From Vicinamibacterales bacterium (lineage in GTDB: Bacteria; Acidobacteriota; Vicinamibacteria; Vicinamibacterales; UBA8438), in NCBI GenBank assembly GCA_958296065.1, contig CATQHX010000073.1, forward strand, positions 124,001 to 188,000: a stretch of 64,000 nt of DNA, read 5' to 3'. A program made the translations under genes and the position numbers. The notes beneath the pieces were generated by a model. It searched no databases, was not told the DNA's origin, and worked only from the letters and a program-made list of their open reading frames with translations. Positions 17,691 to 26,190 of the stretch are shown piece by piece (position 1 is the stretch's first letter; every line of letters begins with the position of its first letter).

Positions 17691-18704
17691 CTACACGTCC
17701 TCCTTCAGCGTCACCGCGTCGAGGAACGGCATCATCGCGCGCAACTCGGACCCGACCTTCTCGATCTGGTGCTCCTGCTCCTGCCGGCGCTGGGCCATGA
17801 ACCACGGCCGGCCGGCCTTGTCCTCGTCGATCCACTTGCGGGCGTAGGTGCCGTCCTGGATCTCCTGCAGGACCTGCTGCATCGCCGCGCGCGTCTCGTC
17901 GGTGACGATGCGCGGGCCGCCGGTGTAGTCGCCGTGCTCGGCGGTGTCGCTGACCGAGTAGCGCATGTAGTTGAGGCCGCCGCGGTAGAACAGGTCGACG
18001 ATGAGCTTCAGCTCGTGCATGCACTCGAAGTAGGCGATCTCCGGCTGGTAGCCCGCCTTGACCAGGGTCTCGAAGCCGGCCTTGACCAGGGCGCTGACGC
18101 CGCCGCAAAGCACGGTCTGCTCGCCGAACAGGTCCGTCTCGGTCTCCTCGGCGAACGTGGTCTCGATGACCCCGGCGCGGGTCAGTCCGAGCGCCTTGGC
18201 GTAGGACAGGGCATGCTCCTTGGCGTGGCCGGTGGCGTCCTGCTCGACCGCGATGAGAGCGGGGGTGCCGCCGCCCTCGAGGAAGACCTCGCGCACGCGG
18301 TGGCCGGGGGCTTTCGGCGCGATCAGGGTGACGTCCACGTCGGCCGGCGGCTGGATGGTCTTGAAACGGATGTTGAACCCGTGGGCAAACATCAGCATCT
18401 TGCCGGCGCTCAGGTGCGGCGCGATCTGCTCGGCGTAGATGCCTGCCTGGGTGGTGTCGGGGGTCAGGACCATGACGACATCGGCCCAGGCCGCGGCGTC
18501 GCTCCCGGCCACAACGGTCAGCCCCTCGGCCTCCGCCTTGGCCTTCGACCGGCTGCCGGCGTGCAGCGCCACCCGCACTTCTATGCCGCTGTCCTTCAGG
18601 TTCAGGGCATGCGCGTGCCCCTGCGAGCCGTAGCCGAAGATCGCGACCTTCCGGCTCTGGATGTGCGAGAGGTCCGCGGAGTCGTCGTAGTAAATCGTTG
18701 CCAT
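17691..18704 (-). CDS. ilvC: ketol-acid reductoisomerase (NADP+)
   Basis: Converts acetolactate or acetohydroxybutyrate to the dihydroxy acid with NADPH and Mg2+, the second common step of valine and isoleucine synthesis. The 337 residues match the short class I enzyme. The Rossmann motif is GYGSQGHAHALNL near residue 25, HGFNI and APKAPGHRVREVF follow, and the C-terminal knotted domain carries ETETDLFGEQ and SDTAEHGDY with metal-ligand acids. It is last in ilvD-ilvB-ilvN-ilvC on the minus strand, 95 bp after ilvN. No intrinsic terminator with a T-run is evident after it. Confidence 0.97.
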   Translation of the reverse strand: MATIYYDDSADLSHIQSRKVAIFGYGSQGHAHALNLKDSGIEVRVALHAGSRSKAKAEAEGLTVVAGSDAAAWADVVMVLTPDTTQAGIYAEQIAPHLSAGKMLMFAHGFNIRFKTIQPPADVDVTLIAPKAPGHRVREVFLEGGGTPALIAVEQDATGHAKEHALSYAKALGLTRAGVIETTFAEETETDLFGEQTVLCGGVSALVKAGFETLVKAGYQPEIAYFECMHELKLIVDLFYRGGLNYMRYSVSDTAEHGDYTGGPRIVTDETRAAMQQVLQEIQDGTYARKWIDEDKAGRPWFMAQRRQEQEHQIEKVGSELRAMMPFLDAVTLKEDV

Positions 18705-18799
18705 CTGCTCAATCCTCGCAATGCGGTTGGTAAATCGGCGGGGACCGGCGCCGGTGCCGGAAATGCGTCGGACGCGAGTCGAACGCGAAACGCGACAGT

Positions 18800-19390
18800 C
18801 TACACCGAGTACGACACGTTCGGGTCGTCGGCCTCGGCTTCGTCGGCCGCCCGGTTCGCCGCGTACGGTTCGGGGCGCTCCTCCGGGTCGATCATCACGC
18901 TGCGGGCGCCGCGCGTCATGCCGACGCGCCCGGTCCGGACCAGCTCGATGATTCCATAGGGGCGGAGCACCTCCAGCAGGCCGTCGATCTTGTCCTCGGT
19001 ACCGGTCGTCTCGATGACCACCGAGTCGGGCGCCACGTCGACCACCCGCGCGCGGAACACGTCGACGAGTTGCATGACGTGGGTACGCGTCTCGGCCGTC
19101 GCCGCGACCTTGATCATCGCCAGTTCGCGGAAGATGGTGGGACCGGTGGTGATGTCGTGCACCCGCAGCACGTTGACCAGCTTGTAGAGGTTCGCCTCGA
19201 GCCGCCGGGCGCCGATCGCGTCGGTGCGGACCACGATGGTCATTCGCGAGGCGCCCGGGATCTCCGCGTGACCGACCGTCAGCGACTCGATGTTGAAGGC
19301 GCGCCGGCGGAACAGCGAGGCCACCCGGTTGAGCACGCCCGGCTTGTCCTCCACGTAGACGACGAAGGTGTGACGCTGGCTACTCGTCAT
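18800..19390 (-). CDS. ilvN: acetolactate synthase small (regulatory) subunit
   Basis: Regulatory subunit of acetohydroxyacid synthase. Valine binding to its N-terminal ACT domain feeds back on the catalytic subunit. The ACT domain is evident at residues 7-80 (TFVVYVEDKPGVLNRVASLFRRR and FNIESLTVG), followed by the conserved C-terminal ALS_ss domain. At 196 residues it is of the longer IlvH-like type. Its ATG lies inside the end of ilvB (11-bp overlap), giving coupled, roughly equimolar translation. Confidence 0.95.
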   Translation of the reverse strand: MTSSQRHTFVVYVEDKPGVLNRVASLFRRRAFNIESLTVGHAEIPGASRMTIVVRTDAIGARRLEANLYKLVNVLRVHDITTGPTIFRELAMIKVAATAETRTHVMQLVDVFRARVVDVAPDSVVIETTGTEDKIDGLLEVLRPYGIIELVRTGRVGMTRGARSVMIDPEERPEPYAANRAADEAEADDPNVSYSV

Positions 19391-21101
19391 CGGCCGTCTC
19401 CACGATCGGCGCCGGGCTCGGCCGCCGGATCATGTTGTGCAGGTCGGCGCCGGCCGGCACCATCGGGTACACCGTGTCCTCCTGCTCCACCTGGAAATCG
19501 ATGACGACGGTCCGCTCGTCGGCCCGCGCCCGCTCCACCGTCGGCTCCACCTCCCGGCGGGTCTTCACCGTCGCGCCGCCCAGACCGAAGCACTCGGCGA
19601 GCTTCGCGAAGTCGGGGCTCAGCAGCGGCGTCGCCGCGTAGCGCCGCTCGTAGAAGAACTCCTGCCACTGGCGAACCATCCCGAGATAGCCGTTGTTGAT
19701 GATGGCGACGTTGATCTTGATCTTCTCCTGCGCGATCGTCGCCAGCTCGGCCATCGTCATCTGGAATCCGCCGTCGCCGGCCACCACCCACACCTCGGCG
19801 TCGGGCCGCGCCAGCTTCGCACCGATCGCGGCCGGCAGAGCGAAGCCCATCGTCCCGAGACCGCCCGACGTGATCAGCGTGCGCGGATCGCGGTGGTGGT
19901 AGTACTGCGCCTCCCACATCTGGTGCTGACCCACGTCGGTCACGACGATGGCCCGGCCGTCGGTCATCCGCCAGATGTCGTTGATGACGTGCGCGGCGTA
20001 GAGATGCCCGCTGTCGGGCAGGTTCTGGATGTCGCGCACCGACACGTCGCCTTTCATGTCGTTGATCGTGGCAAGCCACGCGGCGCGGTCGCCCGCCTCG
20101 ACGAGCGGGGCCAGGTCATCGAGAACCGCGGACAGGTCGCCGGCGAGGGCAACGTCCACCTTCACGTTCTTGTTGAACTCGGCCGGATCGATGTCGATGT
20201 GGATCTTCCGTGCGTTCGGGGCGTAGGTCCGCACGTTGCCGGTGACCCGATCGTCGAAGCGCATCCCGAGGGCCAGCAGCAGGTCGGCCTCCTGGATGGC
20301 GGCGTTCACCCACGCCTCGCCGTGCATCCCCATCATGCCCATGTTCAGTGGATGCTCGGCCGGCACCCCGCCGATGCCGAGCAGCGTCATGGCGATCGGG
20401 ATGTCGGCGCGCTCGGCCAGCTCCCGCACCTGCGTCATTGCGCCCGAGAGCAGCACGCCGTGGCCGGCGAAGATGATCGGTCGCTTGGCGCTGTTCAGCA
20501 GGTCGGCCGCGCGACGGTACTCCGCGTCCGACGCGCGCAGGTCCGGCCGGTAGCCCGGCAGCTTGACATCCTGAGGGTCCCAGTCGCCCTCGGTCGATCC
20601 CTGCTGCGCGTCCTTGGTAATGTCGACCAGCACCGGTCCCGGCCGGCCGGACCGGGCCACGTACATCGCCTCGTGGATCACGGGGGCGATCTCGTCCACG
20701 TGCGACACCAGGTAGTTGTGCTTGGTGATCGGCAGGGTGACGCCGGTGACGTCGGTTTCCTGGAACGCGTCCGAGCCGATCAGCTTGCTGCCGACCTGGC
20801 CCGTGATGCAGAGCAGCGGGGACGAATCGAGCATCGCCGTCGCGATGCCGGTCACCATGTTGGTAGCCCCGGGGCCAGATGTGGCGACAGCCACGCCGAC
20901 CTCCCCGCTCGCCCGCGCGTAGCCGTCGGCCATGTGTGTGGCGCCCTGCTCGTGGCGCACCAGCACGTGACGGATGGGGTACTCGAGCAACGCGTCGTAG
21001 GCGGGCAGGATCGCCCCGCCGGGATAGCCGAAGACCGTGCTGACGCCCTCGCGCACCAGCGCTTCCCAGATGATCTGTGCGCCCGTTCTCATCGAAGCCA
21101 T
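19380..21101 (-). CDS. ilvB: acetolactate synthase large (catalytic) subunit
   Basis: Thiamine-diphosphate enzyme joining pyruvate with pyruvate or 2-oxobutyrate, the first committed step to valine, leucine and isoleucine. About 573 residues. The N-terminal TPP domain has FGYPGGAILPAYDAL with the catalytic glutamate in RHEQGATHMADGYARA, the FAD-binding middle domain follows, and the C-terminal TPP motif reads VVAGDGGFQMTMAEL to NNGYLGMV. ATG 21101 is chosen: AGGAACAGG lies just upstream and homology begins there. The frame runs upstream to 21209 without homology. It overlaps ilvN at its 3' end and follows ilvD after 135 bp. Confidence 0.95.
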   Translation of the reverse strand: MASMRTGAQIIWEALVREGVSTVFGYPGGAILPAYDALLEYPIRHVLVRHEQGATHMADGYARASGEVGVAVATSGPGATNMVTGIATAMLDSSPLLCITGQVGSKLIGSDAFQETDVTGVTLPITKHNYLVSHVDEIAPVIHEAMYVARSGRPGPVLVDITKDAQQGSTEGDWDPQDVKLPGYRPDLRASDAEYRRAADLLNSAKRPIIFAGHGVLLSGAMTQVRELAERADIPIAMTLLGIGGVPAEHPLNMGMMGMHGEAWVNAAIQEADLLLALGMRFDDRVTGNVRTYAPNARKIHIDIDPAEFNKNVKVDVALAGDLSAVLDDLAPLVEAGDRAAWLATINDMKGDVSVRDIQNLPDSGHLYAAHVINDIWRMTDGRAIVVTDVGQHQMWEAQYYHHRDPRTLITSGGLGTMGFALPAAIGAKLARPDAEVWVVAGDGGFQMTMAELATIAQEKIKINVAIINNGYLGMVRQWQEFFYERRYAATPLLSPDFAKLAECFGLGGATVKTRREVEPTVERARADERTVVIDFQVEQEDTVYPMVPAGADLHNMIRRPSPAPIVETADDE

Positions 21102-21236
21102 CGCCTGTTCCTGCTTCCTGTCTCCGGTCCTTCCGAGCCGACCGCCGGCCGCTGCGAACGACCGGTTCGCAAATGCGCCGGTCGCCCCCGGCACCCGCGC
21201 TCGGCTCATCGTCGCGCGGGTCGCCGACAGGCGCGG

Positions 21237-22901
21237 TCAGTTGGTTACCGCGCCCGTCGCGGCCGACGAGACCAACCGCGCGTACTTGGCCATCACGCCG
21301 CTCTTGAAACGCGGCTCGGGCGCTCGCCACGTCGCCAGCCGCGCCTGCATCTCCTCGTCGGTCACCTCGAGCTGCAGCTTCCGATTGCGCTCGTCGAACA
21401 GGACCGTGTCGCCATCGCGCACCACCGCGATCGGGCCGCCGCGAGCCGCTTCCGGCGCCACGTGCCCCGCCATCATCCCCCGGGTGGCGCCCGAGAACCG
21501 GCCGTCGGTCAGCAGCGCCACCGATTCGCCGAGCCCTGCCCCGACGATGGCGGCGGTCACGCCGAGCATCTCCCGCATGCCCGGTCCGCCGCTCGGTCCT
21601 TCGTAGCGGATGACGACGACATCGCCCGGCTGGATTCGCCCCTTCTCGACCGCCTCGAAGGCGCCCTCCTCGCTGTCGAACACCCGCGCCGGTCCACGAT
21701 GGGTCGCCGGCTCGTGGCCCGCGACCTTCACCACGCAACCGTCCGGCGCCAGGTTCCCCTTGAGGATGACGAGACCACCTGTCGGTGTTATCGGATCGGC
21801 TACCGGCCGCACCACCTCCTGGCCGGCGGTTTCCACCGTCGCAGCGGCAACCTGACCTATGGTCTGTCCCGTCACCGTGACGCAATCGCCGTTGAGCAGA
21901 CCCGCCTCCAGCAACCGCTTCGTGACGAGGCCTATGCCGCCCGCCCGGTAGAGGTCGGTGGCTACGAAGCGTCCGCCCGGCTTCAAGTCGGCCAGCAGCG
22001 GCGTACGCTCGCTGATGCGATCGAAGTCCTCGATCTTCAGGTCGACGCCCGCCTCGTGGGCGATCGCCAGCAGGTGCAGGACCGCATTGGTCGACCCCCC
22101 GGTCGAAGCCACGGCGGCGATAGCGTTGTCGAGCGCCTGCCGGGTGACGATCTGCCGCGGCCGAACATCCTTCTTCACCAGGTCCATGACGAGCGCACCT
22201 GCGCGGCGCGAGACCTCGCCCTTCTCCTCCTCCATCGCCGGCACGCCGTTGGCGCTCACCGGCGAGACACCGAGCAGCTCGCACACGGTCGACATCGTAT
22301 TGGCGGTGAACTGCCCGCCGCAGGCGCCCGGTCCCGGGCAGGCGACATTCTCGAGTGCGCCCAGTTGCTCGTCCGTCATCCTGCCCGCCGCGTGGGTGCC
22401 GACCGCCTCGAACACGTCCTGAATGGTGACGTCGCGCCCATCCCACCGTCCGGGCGCGATCGAGCCTCCGTAGAGCACGAGGCCGGGGATATCGAGCCGC
22501 ACCAACGCCATCACCCCACCGGGAATCGTCTTGTCGCAGCCGACGAGGATCACGATACCGTCGAAAAGATTGCCGCGGGCGACCAGCTCGATCGAGTCGG
22601 CCACCACCTCGCGGCTCACGAGCGAGGCCTTCATCCCCTCGCTGCCCATCGTGATACCGTCGGAGATCGACACCGTGTTGAACTCCATCGGCGTCCCGCC
22701 GGCGGCCCGGATGCCCGCCTTCACCTCCTCGGCGAGGTCGCGCAGGTGGTAGTTGCAGGGGCCGATTTCGATCCAGGTGTTGGCCACACCGATGATCGGC
22801 CGGCGCAGGTCTGCGTCGGTGAAGCCGACCGCCTTCAGCATGGCGCGGGCCGGCGCCCGGCTCGGCCCCTCGGTAATCGCGGCGCTGTTGCGTGTGCTCA
22901 T
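21237..22901 (-). CDS. ilvD: dihydroxy-acid dehydratase
   Basis: Iron-sulfur dehydratase making 2-oxo acids from dihydroxy acids, the third shared step of branched-chain synthesis. About 554 residues. Cluster and active-site motifs are GCDKTIPGG, CPGPGACGGQFTANTM, and the C-terminal GPSGGPGMREM and TDGRFSG. ATG 22901 is preferred. An in-frame ATG at 22943 would run translation through the attenuator hairpin. The start lies three bases past the T-run of that hairpin, so the ribosome-binding region overlaps the terminator stem and the hairpin may also affect initiation. First structural gene of ilvDBNC. Confidence 0.95.
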   Translation of the reverse strand: MSTRNSAAITEGPSRAPARAMLKAVGFTDADLRRPIIGVANTWIEIGPCNYHLRDLAEEVKAGIRAAGGTPMEFNTVSISDGITMGSEGMKASLVSREVVADSIELVARGNLFDGIVILVGCDKTIPGGVMALVRLDIPGLVLYGGSIAPGRWDGRDVTIQDVFEAVGTHAAGRMTDEQLGALENVACPGPGACGGQFTANTMSTVCELLGVSPVSANGVPAMEEEKGEVSRRAGALVMDLVKKDVRPRQIVTRQALDNAIAAVASTGGSTNAVLHLLAIAHEAGVDLKIEDFDRISERTPLLADLKPGGRFVATDLYRAGGIGLVTKRLLEAGLLNGDCVTVTGQTIGQVAAATVETAGQEVVRPVADPITPTGGLVILKGNLAPDGCVVKVAGHEPATHRGPARVFDSEEGAFEAVEKGRIQPGDVVVIRYEGPSGGPGMREMLGVTAAIVGAGLGESVALLTDGRFSGATRGMMAGHVAPEAARGGPIAVVRDGDTVLFDERNRKLQLEVTDEEMQARLATWRAPEPRFKSGVMAKYARLVSSAATGAVTN

Positions 22902-22904
22902 AGC

Positions 22905-22937
22905 AAAAAGGCCATCACCCGGTGTCGGATGATGGCC
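22905..22937 (-). terminator. attenuator (rho-independent terminator) before ilvD
   Basis: On the minus strand GGCCATCA pairs perfectly with TGATGGCC, extended inward by a further GC pair or two, and is followed directly by TTTTT (22905-22909). It lies between the ilv leader peptide and ilvD, in the position of a classical amino-acid operon attenuator. A smaller hairpin (TGTT/AACA at 22958-22970) lies between it and the leader stop. Confidence 0.8.
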
Positions 22938-22970
22938 CCTCATGGTCTCTCGGTTACTGTTTCGGGAACA

Positions 22971-23054
22971 TCATCCGGTTGCGGCCGACGCAATCGCGCC
23001 AGCCACGATAACGATGACCGTGGCGATGCCGGGCAATTCCCGATTGAAGTTCAT
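22971..23054 (-). CDS. ilv operon leader peptide
   Basis: A 27-codon frame starting MNFNRELPG, with the run ATVIVIV and a further AGAIASAA, ending TGA. Isoleucine, valine, leucine and alanine dominate. Stalling at Ile/Val codons would be expected when the charged tRNAs are scarce. It is followed 34 bases later by a terminator hairpin and then ilvD. GGAGG lies 13 bases before the ATG, further than ideal. Position, codon content and the terminator together make this a convincing attenuation leader, though no homologue could be checked. Confidence 0.75.
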   Translation of the reverse strand: MNFNRELPGIATVIVIVAGAIASAATG

Positions 23055-23084
23055 GGGCCGAAGGCCGCCTCCAGCGACCGGATT

Positions 23085-23115
23085 ATTCTATCGCGTCCGC
23101 AGGGCCAGTAGTCAA
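23085..23115 (-). promoter_or_regulatory. candidate promoter of the ilv operon
   Basis: TTGACT (23110-23115) and TAGAAT (23085-23090) on the minus strand, 19 bases apart, slightly long. Transcription would start about 25 bases before the leader-peptide ATG. It lies at the edge of a markedly AT-rich stretch (23109-23150) that could also hold the divergent promoter of the lipoprotein gene. Confidence 0.45.
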
Positions 23116-23307
23116 ATTTATAATCCTTACTCTTTCATAATATTCTCACACTGCACCGGGCAACCCGCGGCGATTGACGCGGTTCGATATCGCCGCTGCA
23201 AGCGCTGATCGATCTCCACCCATTCCGGTGTCCGCCACGGGGTGCGCTAAGATCGGCAGACACGGAGCGCCACGGTGCGCGTGGGAGGCTCGACAGGAGG
23301 AGAGACG

Positions 23308-23754
23308 ATGCGACAGCGAGCAGAACCGTACGGAGCAGGACTCGGCTTGCGCCTGCTTGCGGTGGCAGCCATGGTGACGGTGGTCGGCTGTTCAGCCCCG
23401 CCCCCGAATCCGACCGCGACCGTGAGCGACGTCCAGGTAGAAATCGCGATCAACGAGGAGACCGGCAATCCGATGGGTCGCCGAATCACCGGATCGGTCC
23501 AGCTCGCGGACCCGGGGACGCCGGCCGCCAGCGACCCGTACCCGCGCGTCGCGGTGTTGATCTGGCGCGGCGAGACCGCCTCACGGCGCACCTGCGAGCA
23601 CAACTTCCCGGACGGGATCACGTCCGGCGAGGCGCACGAATTCGAGATCATCTGCAGCGCTCCCGGCAACGACCTGTCGTTCGTCGTACGCTCGGGTGGC
23701 GAACGCGACAGGACATACCCGTGCGACGGCTGCGAACGCAGACCGATACTCTGA
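23308..23754 (+). CDS. hypothetical lipoprotein
   Basis: A 148-residue secreted protein of unknown function. A hydrophobic signal sequence ends in the lipobox VVGC (Cys28), followed by a proline-rich linker (SAPPPNPT). The mature domain appears to be beta-rich. Four cysteines in the second half (RRTCEHNF, FEIICSA, YPCDGCERR) may form disulfides in the periplasm. ATG 23308 is fixed by AGGAGG seven bases upstream (23295-23300). I do not recognise the family. It is transcribed divergently from the ilv operon. Confidence 0.75.
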   Translation: MRQRAEPYGAGLGLRLLAVAAMVTVVGCSAPPPNPTATVSDVQVEIAINEETGNPMGRRITGSVQLADPGTPAASDPYPRVAVLIWRGETASRRTCEHNFPDGITSGEAHEFEIICSAPGNDLSFVVRSGGERDRTYPCDGCERRPIL

Positions 23755-23848
23755 GCCGAGGAATCGGCGCGGTCGGCCCGATCGCCAGTGAAGACCGCGC
23801 CTTCCTCGCCCACCAACCCGTGAGACAAGCCGGCGAGCGAGCGCGGAC

Positions 23849-23925
23849 GCGCCCGTAGCTCAGCAGGATAGAGCATCGGTCTTCTAAACCGAGGGTCGCT
23901 GGTTCGAGTCCAGCCGGGCGCGCCA
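23849..23925 (+). tRNA. tRNA-Arg(TCT)
   Basis: 77 nt including an encoded CCA. The acceptor arm GCGCCCG pairs with CGGGCGC, the D arm starts AGCTCAGCAGGATAGAGC, the anticodon stem TCGGT/ACCGA encloses CTTCTAA (anticodon TCT), and the T arm is CTGGTTCGAGTCCAG. Reads AGA codons. Confidence 0.97.
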
Positions 23926-23950
23926 CCTCTCGCAGGCCCTGGCGCCGGCC

Positions 23951-24538
23951 TCAGGGCCAGAGGTCGCCGAGATTGAAGGTGACGGCATCGAAGGGGCGGA
24001 TGCACACCGGATCGGCGTCCTTCGCGCTCGCAATCAGCACCCACTGCCCTTCGCGCAGCTCCAGCGCCTCCAGCGTCCGGTCCACCGGGTCCACCAGCCA
24101 CAGGTGCTCGACCCCTTCGCGTGCGTAGATGGGACGCTTGCCGTGCAGGTCGAGCTTGCGCGTCGAGGGGGAGAGCACATCGCATACCCAGTCCGGCGCC
24201 AGGGTGACGTAGGCCGCGTCGGGATAGTCGGGCATCCGCTCCCGGCGCCACCCCGCCAAGTCCGGCACCAGGATGTCCTCGTCGAGATGCAACTCCGGCT
24301 CGTCGATGATCCACCACCCGCCCGGGCCGCCGCGGCCCTTGCCGAAGGGGCCGACCAGCTCATCGCCCAGATACGAGCTCGCCAGCGCATGCGGCATGGC
24401 GGGCCGCGGTTGGGTGTAGAGCTTCCCATCGACGATCTCGGCCACCCGATGCGCCGGGGCATCGAGCACGTCCTGGTAGGTGGCCCGGGGAGGCGCTTCG
24501 GACTCGCCGCGTCGCGCCGCCGCACCGGCGCCGCTCAT
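23951..24538 (-). CDS. Uma2 family (DUF820) putative endonuclease
   Basis: A 195-residue member of the Uma2/DUF820 family, which has a PD-(D/E)xK nuclease-like fold and is abundant in cyanobacteria and some Acidobacteria; the biological role is unsettled. Visible motifs are TYQDVLDAPAHRVAEIVDGKL, the core LDEDILVPDLAGWRRER (aspartate of the nuclease core), PDWVCDVLSPSTRKLDLHGK (E/D-x-L-SPST-x-x-D) and EGVEHLWLVDP. Start: ATG 24538 has AGGAG six bases upstream; another ATG two codons earlier abuts the site. It ends about 25 bp from the tRNA-Arg gene. Confidence 0.85.
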   Translation of the reverse strand: MSGAGAAARRGESEAPPRATYQDVLDAPAHRVAEIVDGKLYTQPRPAMPHALASSYLGDELVGPFGKGRGGPGGWWIIDEPELHLDEDILVPDLAGWRRERMPDYPDAAYVTLAPDWVCDVLSPSTRKLDLHGKRPIYAREGVEHLWLVDPVDRTLEALELREGQWVLIASAKDADPVCIRPFDAVTFNLGDLWP

Positions 24539-24899
24539 CGCCATCTCCTGTACGCCGGCCGGGATGCCTTCGCTTCCATCGCTCTCATCCGCCCATGATC
24601 TCACGGCGTCCAATCGGCAACTCGTATCGTACCCGAACAGCAATCCACGCTCGGCCGCGGAGCGCTGGAGGGGAGGTTCGTTCAGATACTCGTCGGGGTC
24701 GCGGGCACGCCGTGGCGCAGACGAACGGGCAGCTTCCCCTTCGAGCTGGTCGACGTGCGCGTGCCTTCCGCTGCGTCGTAGCGGCCGAAGCCCGCGCCAC
24801 GCAGAAGAAAACAGCCGGTTCGAGCGAAAGACGTACGCGCCGACATCCACCGTGCATCGAGCGTGTGCGTGCCCGGAAGGCCCACCGCAGACAATCGCT
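24539..24899. other. intergenic region without recognisable gene
   Basis: 361 bp between the Uma2 gene start and the hemerythrin gene end. Open frames on both strands lack start signals and family features. I see no repeat copy or strong hairpin here; it presumably contains the Uma2 promoter. Confidence 0.4.
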
Positions 24900-25388
24900 T
24901 CACACTCGGCAGCCCGGACCGCCGGCGTCTCCATGCGACTCGGCGATCCTCGTGCCGAGCGTCTCCAGCACCCGCGGAGCGCACGCGTCCTGCATCTGCT
25001 CGAAGAGGATCCGCTCCTCCGTGTGGATGTGCGCCTCGAGCAGCTCGCCGAAGGCGGTCAGCCGCTCCCGCAGGCAAGACGCGGGCGTGGCATCGAGGTC
25101 GCGAATCATCGCCCGCATGGTCTCGTGCTCGGCAATCAGCGCCCGCGTGCAACTGTCGCCGTCGACCAGATCCCGCGCCGCGGCGGGGAAGACGTGGGCT
25201 TCCTCGATCTCGAAGTGCGGCCGCAGGTCGGTCTCGAAGAACTCCACGAGGCGCGCCGCCTGCTGCGCCGGGTCCGCCGGCCAGTCGGCCCGCGGATTGG
25301 TGGATCGGCCCAGGATCAACCGCCGGGCCATCACCAGGCCGTGGTGATGGTCGCGGGACAGAGGAACGAGGCTGGCGTGTCGCTTCAT
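24900..25388 (-). CDS. hemerythrin HHE domain-containing protein
   Basis: About 162 residues forming a four-helix hemerythrin-like bundle. Iron-ligand motifs are SRDHHHGLV near the N terminus, LRPHFEIEEAHVFP (HxxxEE), a middle LIAEHETMR and HIHTEERILFE towards the end. Such proteins bind a di-iron centre and are associated with oxygen, nitric oxide or iron sensing. ATG 25388 is chosen because the domain begins immediately after it; the frame extends upstream to 25526 without homology. It is divergent from the secreted protein at 25445. Confidence 0.85.
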   Translation of the reverse strand: MKRHASLVPLSRDHHHGLVMARRLILGRSTNPRADWPADPAQQAARLVEFFETDLRPHFEIEEAHVFPAAARDLVDGDSCTRALIAEHETMRAMIRDLDATPASCLRERLTAFGELLEAHIHTEERILFEQMQDACAPRVLETLGTRIAESHGDAGGPGCRV

Positions 25389-25444
25389 CCTGGGGAGCCG
25401 GCGCGACGCCGGCGAGTCCTTGACTCCGATTGTAGTCTTGGCAG

Positions 25445-25948
25445 ATGCGATCAGCCGCCTGTCGGCGTCTCCGGCTCCCCATTCTGCTCGCCGCGTGCCT
25501 GCCGCTTCTCGCCGTGTCGGTGACATCGGCCCAGGGCATCGGCTTCCAGGGCGGACTGACGGTCAATCCGGAACAAGTCTACGTCGGGACCCATATGGAG
25601 CTGCCCCTCGGATCCGACCAGCTCGTCCTGCGCCCGGCGGTCGACGGCGGCTTCGGCAGCGGCCTGCGGGTGGCGGCAATCGGTGCCGAGCTCCAGTACC
25701 GCGTCGAGCTGGGCAATTCCGGTTGGCGGCTGTCGCAAGGCTTCGGCCCCGGCGTGTACATCGCCAGGTTCTCGAGCGCGTTGCAAGACGAAGACGTACG
25801 GGAATTCAGCGGGGCATGGACCTACGCCTTCGGCTTGGTCCACGAGGGCGGATTCTTCACCGAGCTCAAGGGGGGTGGCAGCCGCAGCTTCGCGATCCCC
25901 ATGCTGCGCATCGGCGCGGGATTCACGATCCGGCCCGAACGGCCGTGA
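25445..25948 (+). CDS. secreted beta-barrel-like hypothetical protein
   Basis: 167 residues: a signal peptide (cleavage probably after TSAQG) followed by alternating glycine/aromatic beta-strand sequence (GIGFQGGLTVNP, RIGAGFTIRP at the end) resembling small outer-membrane-protein-like barrels. The conserved-looking phrase GGLTVNPEQVYVGTH is near the mature N terminus. The family is unnamed to me. Only 56 bp separate it from the divergent hemerythrin gene, so the promoters must overlap. Confidence 0.65.
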   Translation: MRSAACRRLRLPILLAACLPLLAVSVTSAQGIGFQGGLTVNPEQVYVGTHMELPLGSDQLVLRPAVDGGFGSGLRVAAIGAELQYRVELGNSGWRLSQGFGPGVYIARFSSALQDEDVREFSGAWTYAFGLVHEGGFFTELKGGGSRSFAIPMLRIGAGFTIRPERP

Positions 25949-25972
25949 ACCGTCGTCACCCAGAGGCGCGGC

Positions 25973-26161
25973 TCAGGAACGGTCGAACCACTCGACGAAG
26001 CGAGAGGACGGATCCTCGACGATCATGACGCGGACGACTCGCTGATGCTCGTGCATGAGCTGCTTCGCCGCGGTCCTGGCATCATCCACCGACGAGTACT
26101 TCGCCGACGCCGCCGGCAAGTTGACCGCACCGCCCCTGACCGTTGTCACCAGCTTGAACAT
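25973..26161 (-). CDS. small hypothetical protein (62 aa)
   Basis: A 62-residue soluble protein beginning MFKLVTTVRGG and ending VEWFDRS, probably a small alpha/beta fold. GGAGG lies just three bases before the ATG and is partly within a short hairpin (CCCCG/CGGGG, 26168-26182). A TATGAT hexamer is found slightly further upstream. Function unknown; it converges on the barrel-like protein gene. Confidence 0.65.
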   Translation of the reverse strand: MFKLVTTVRGGAVNLPAASAKYSSVDDARTAAKQLMHEHQRVVRVMIVEDPSSRFVEWFDRS

Positions 26162-26190
26162 CGTCCTCCCCGAAACGCGGGGCGATCATA

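Noticed and set aside
19437..23111. 1224-codon plus-strand frame across the ilv genes
   Set aside because: Antisense shadow of ilvB and ilvD with histidine/arginine-rich repetitive composition; all four ilv genes are well supported on the minus strand.
23849..23925. tRNA-Arg 3' end as a genomic island attachment site
   Set aside because: No duplicate of the tRNA 3' end, integrase or composition shift was seen downstream.
23648..23926. Minus-strand frame starting MARPAGLEPATLGLEDR
   Set aside because: It is the antisense translation of the tRNA-Arg gene, a well-known spurious protein in databases.
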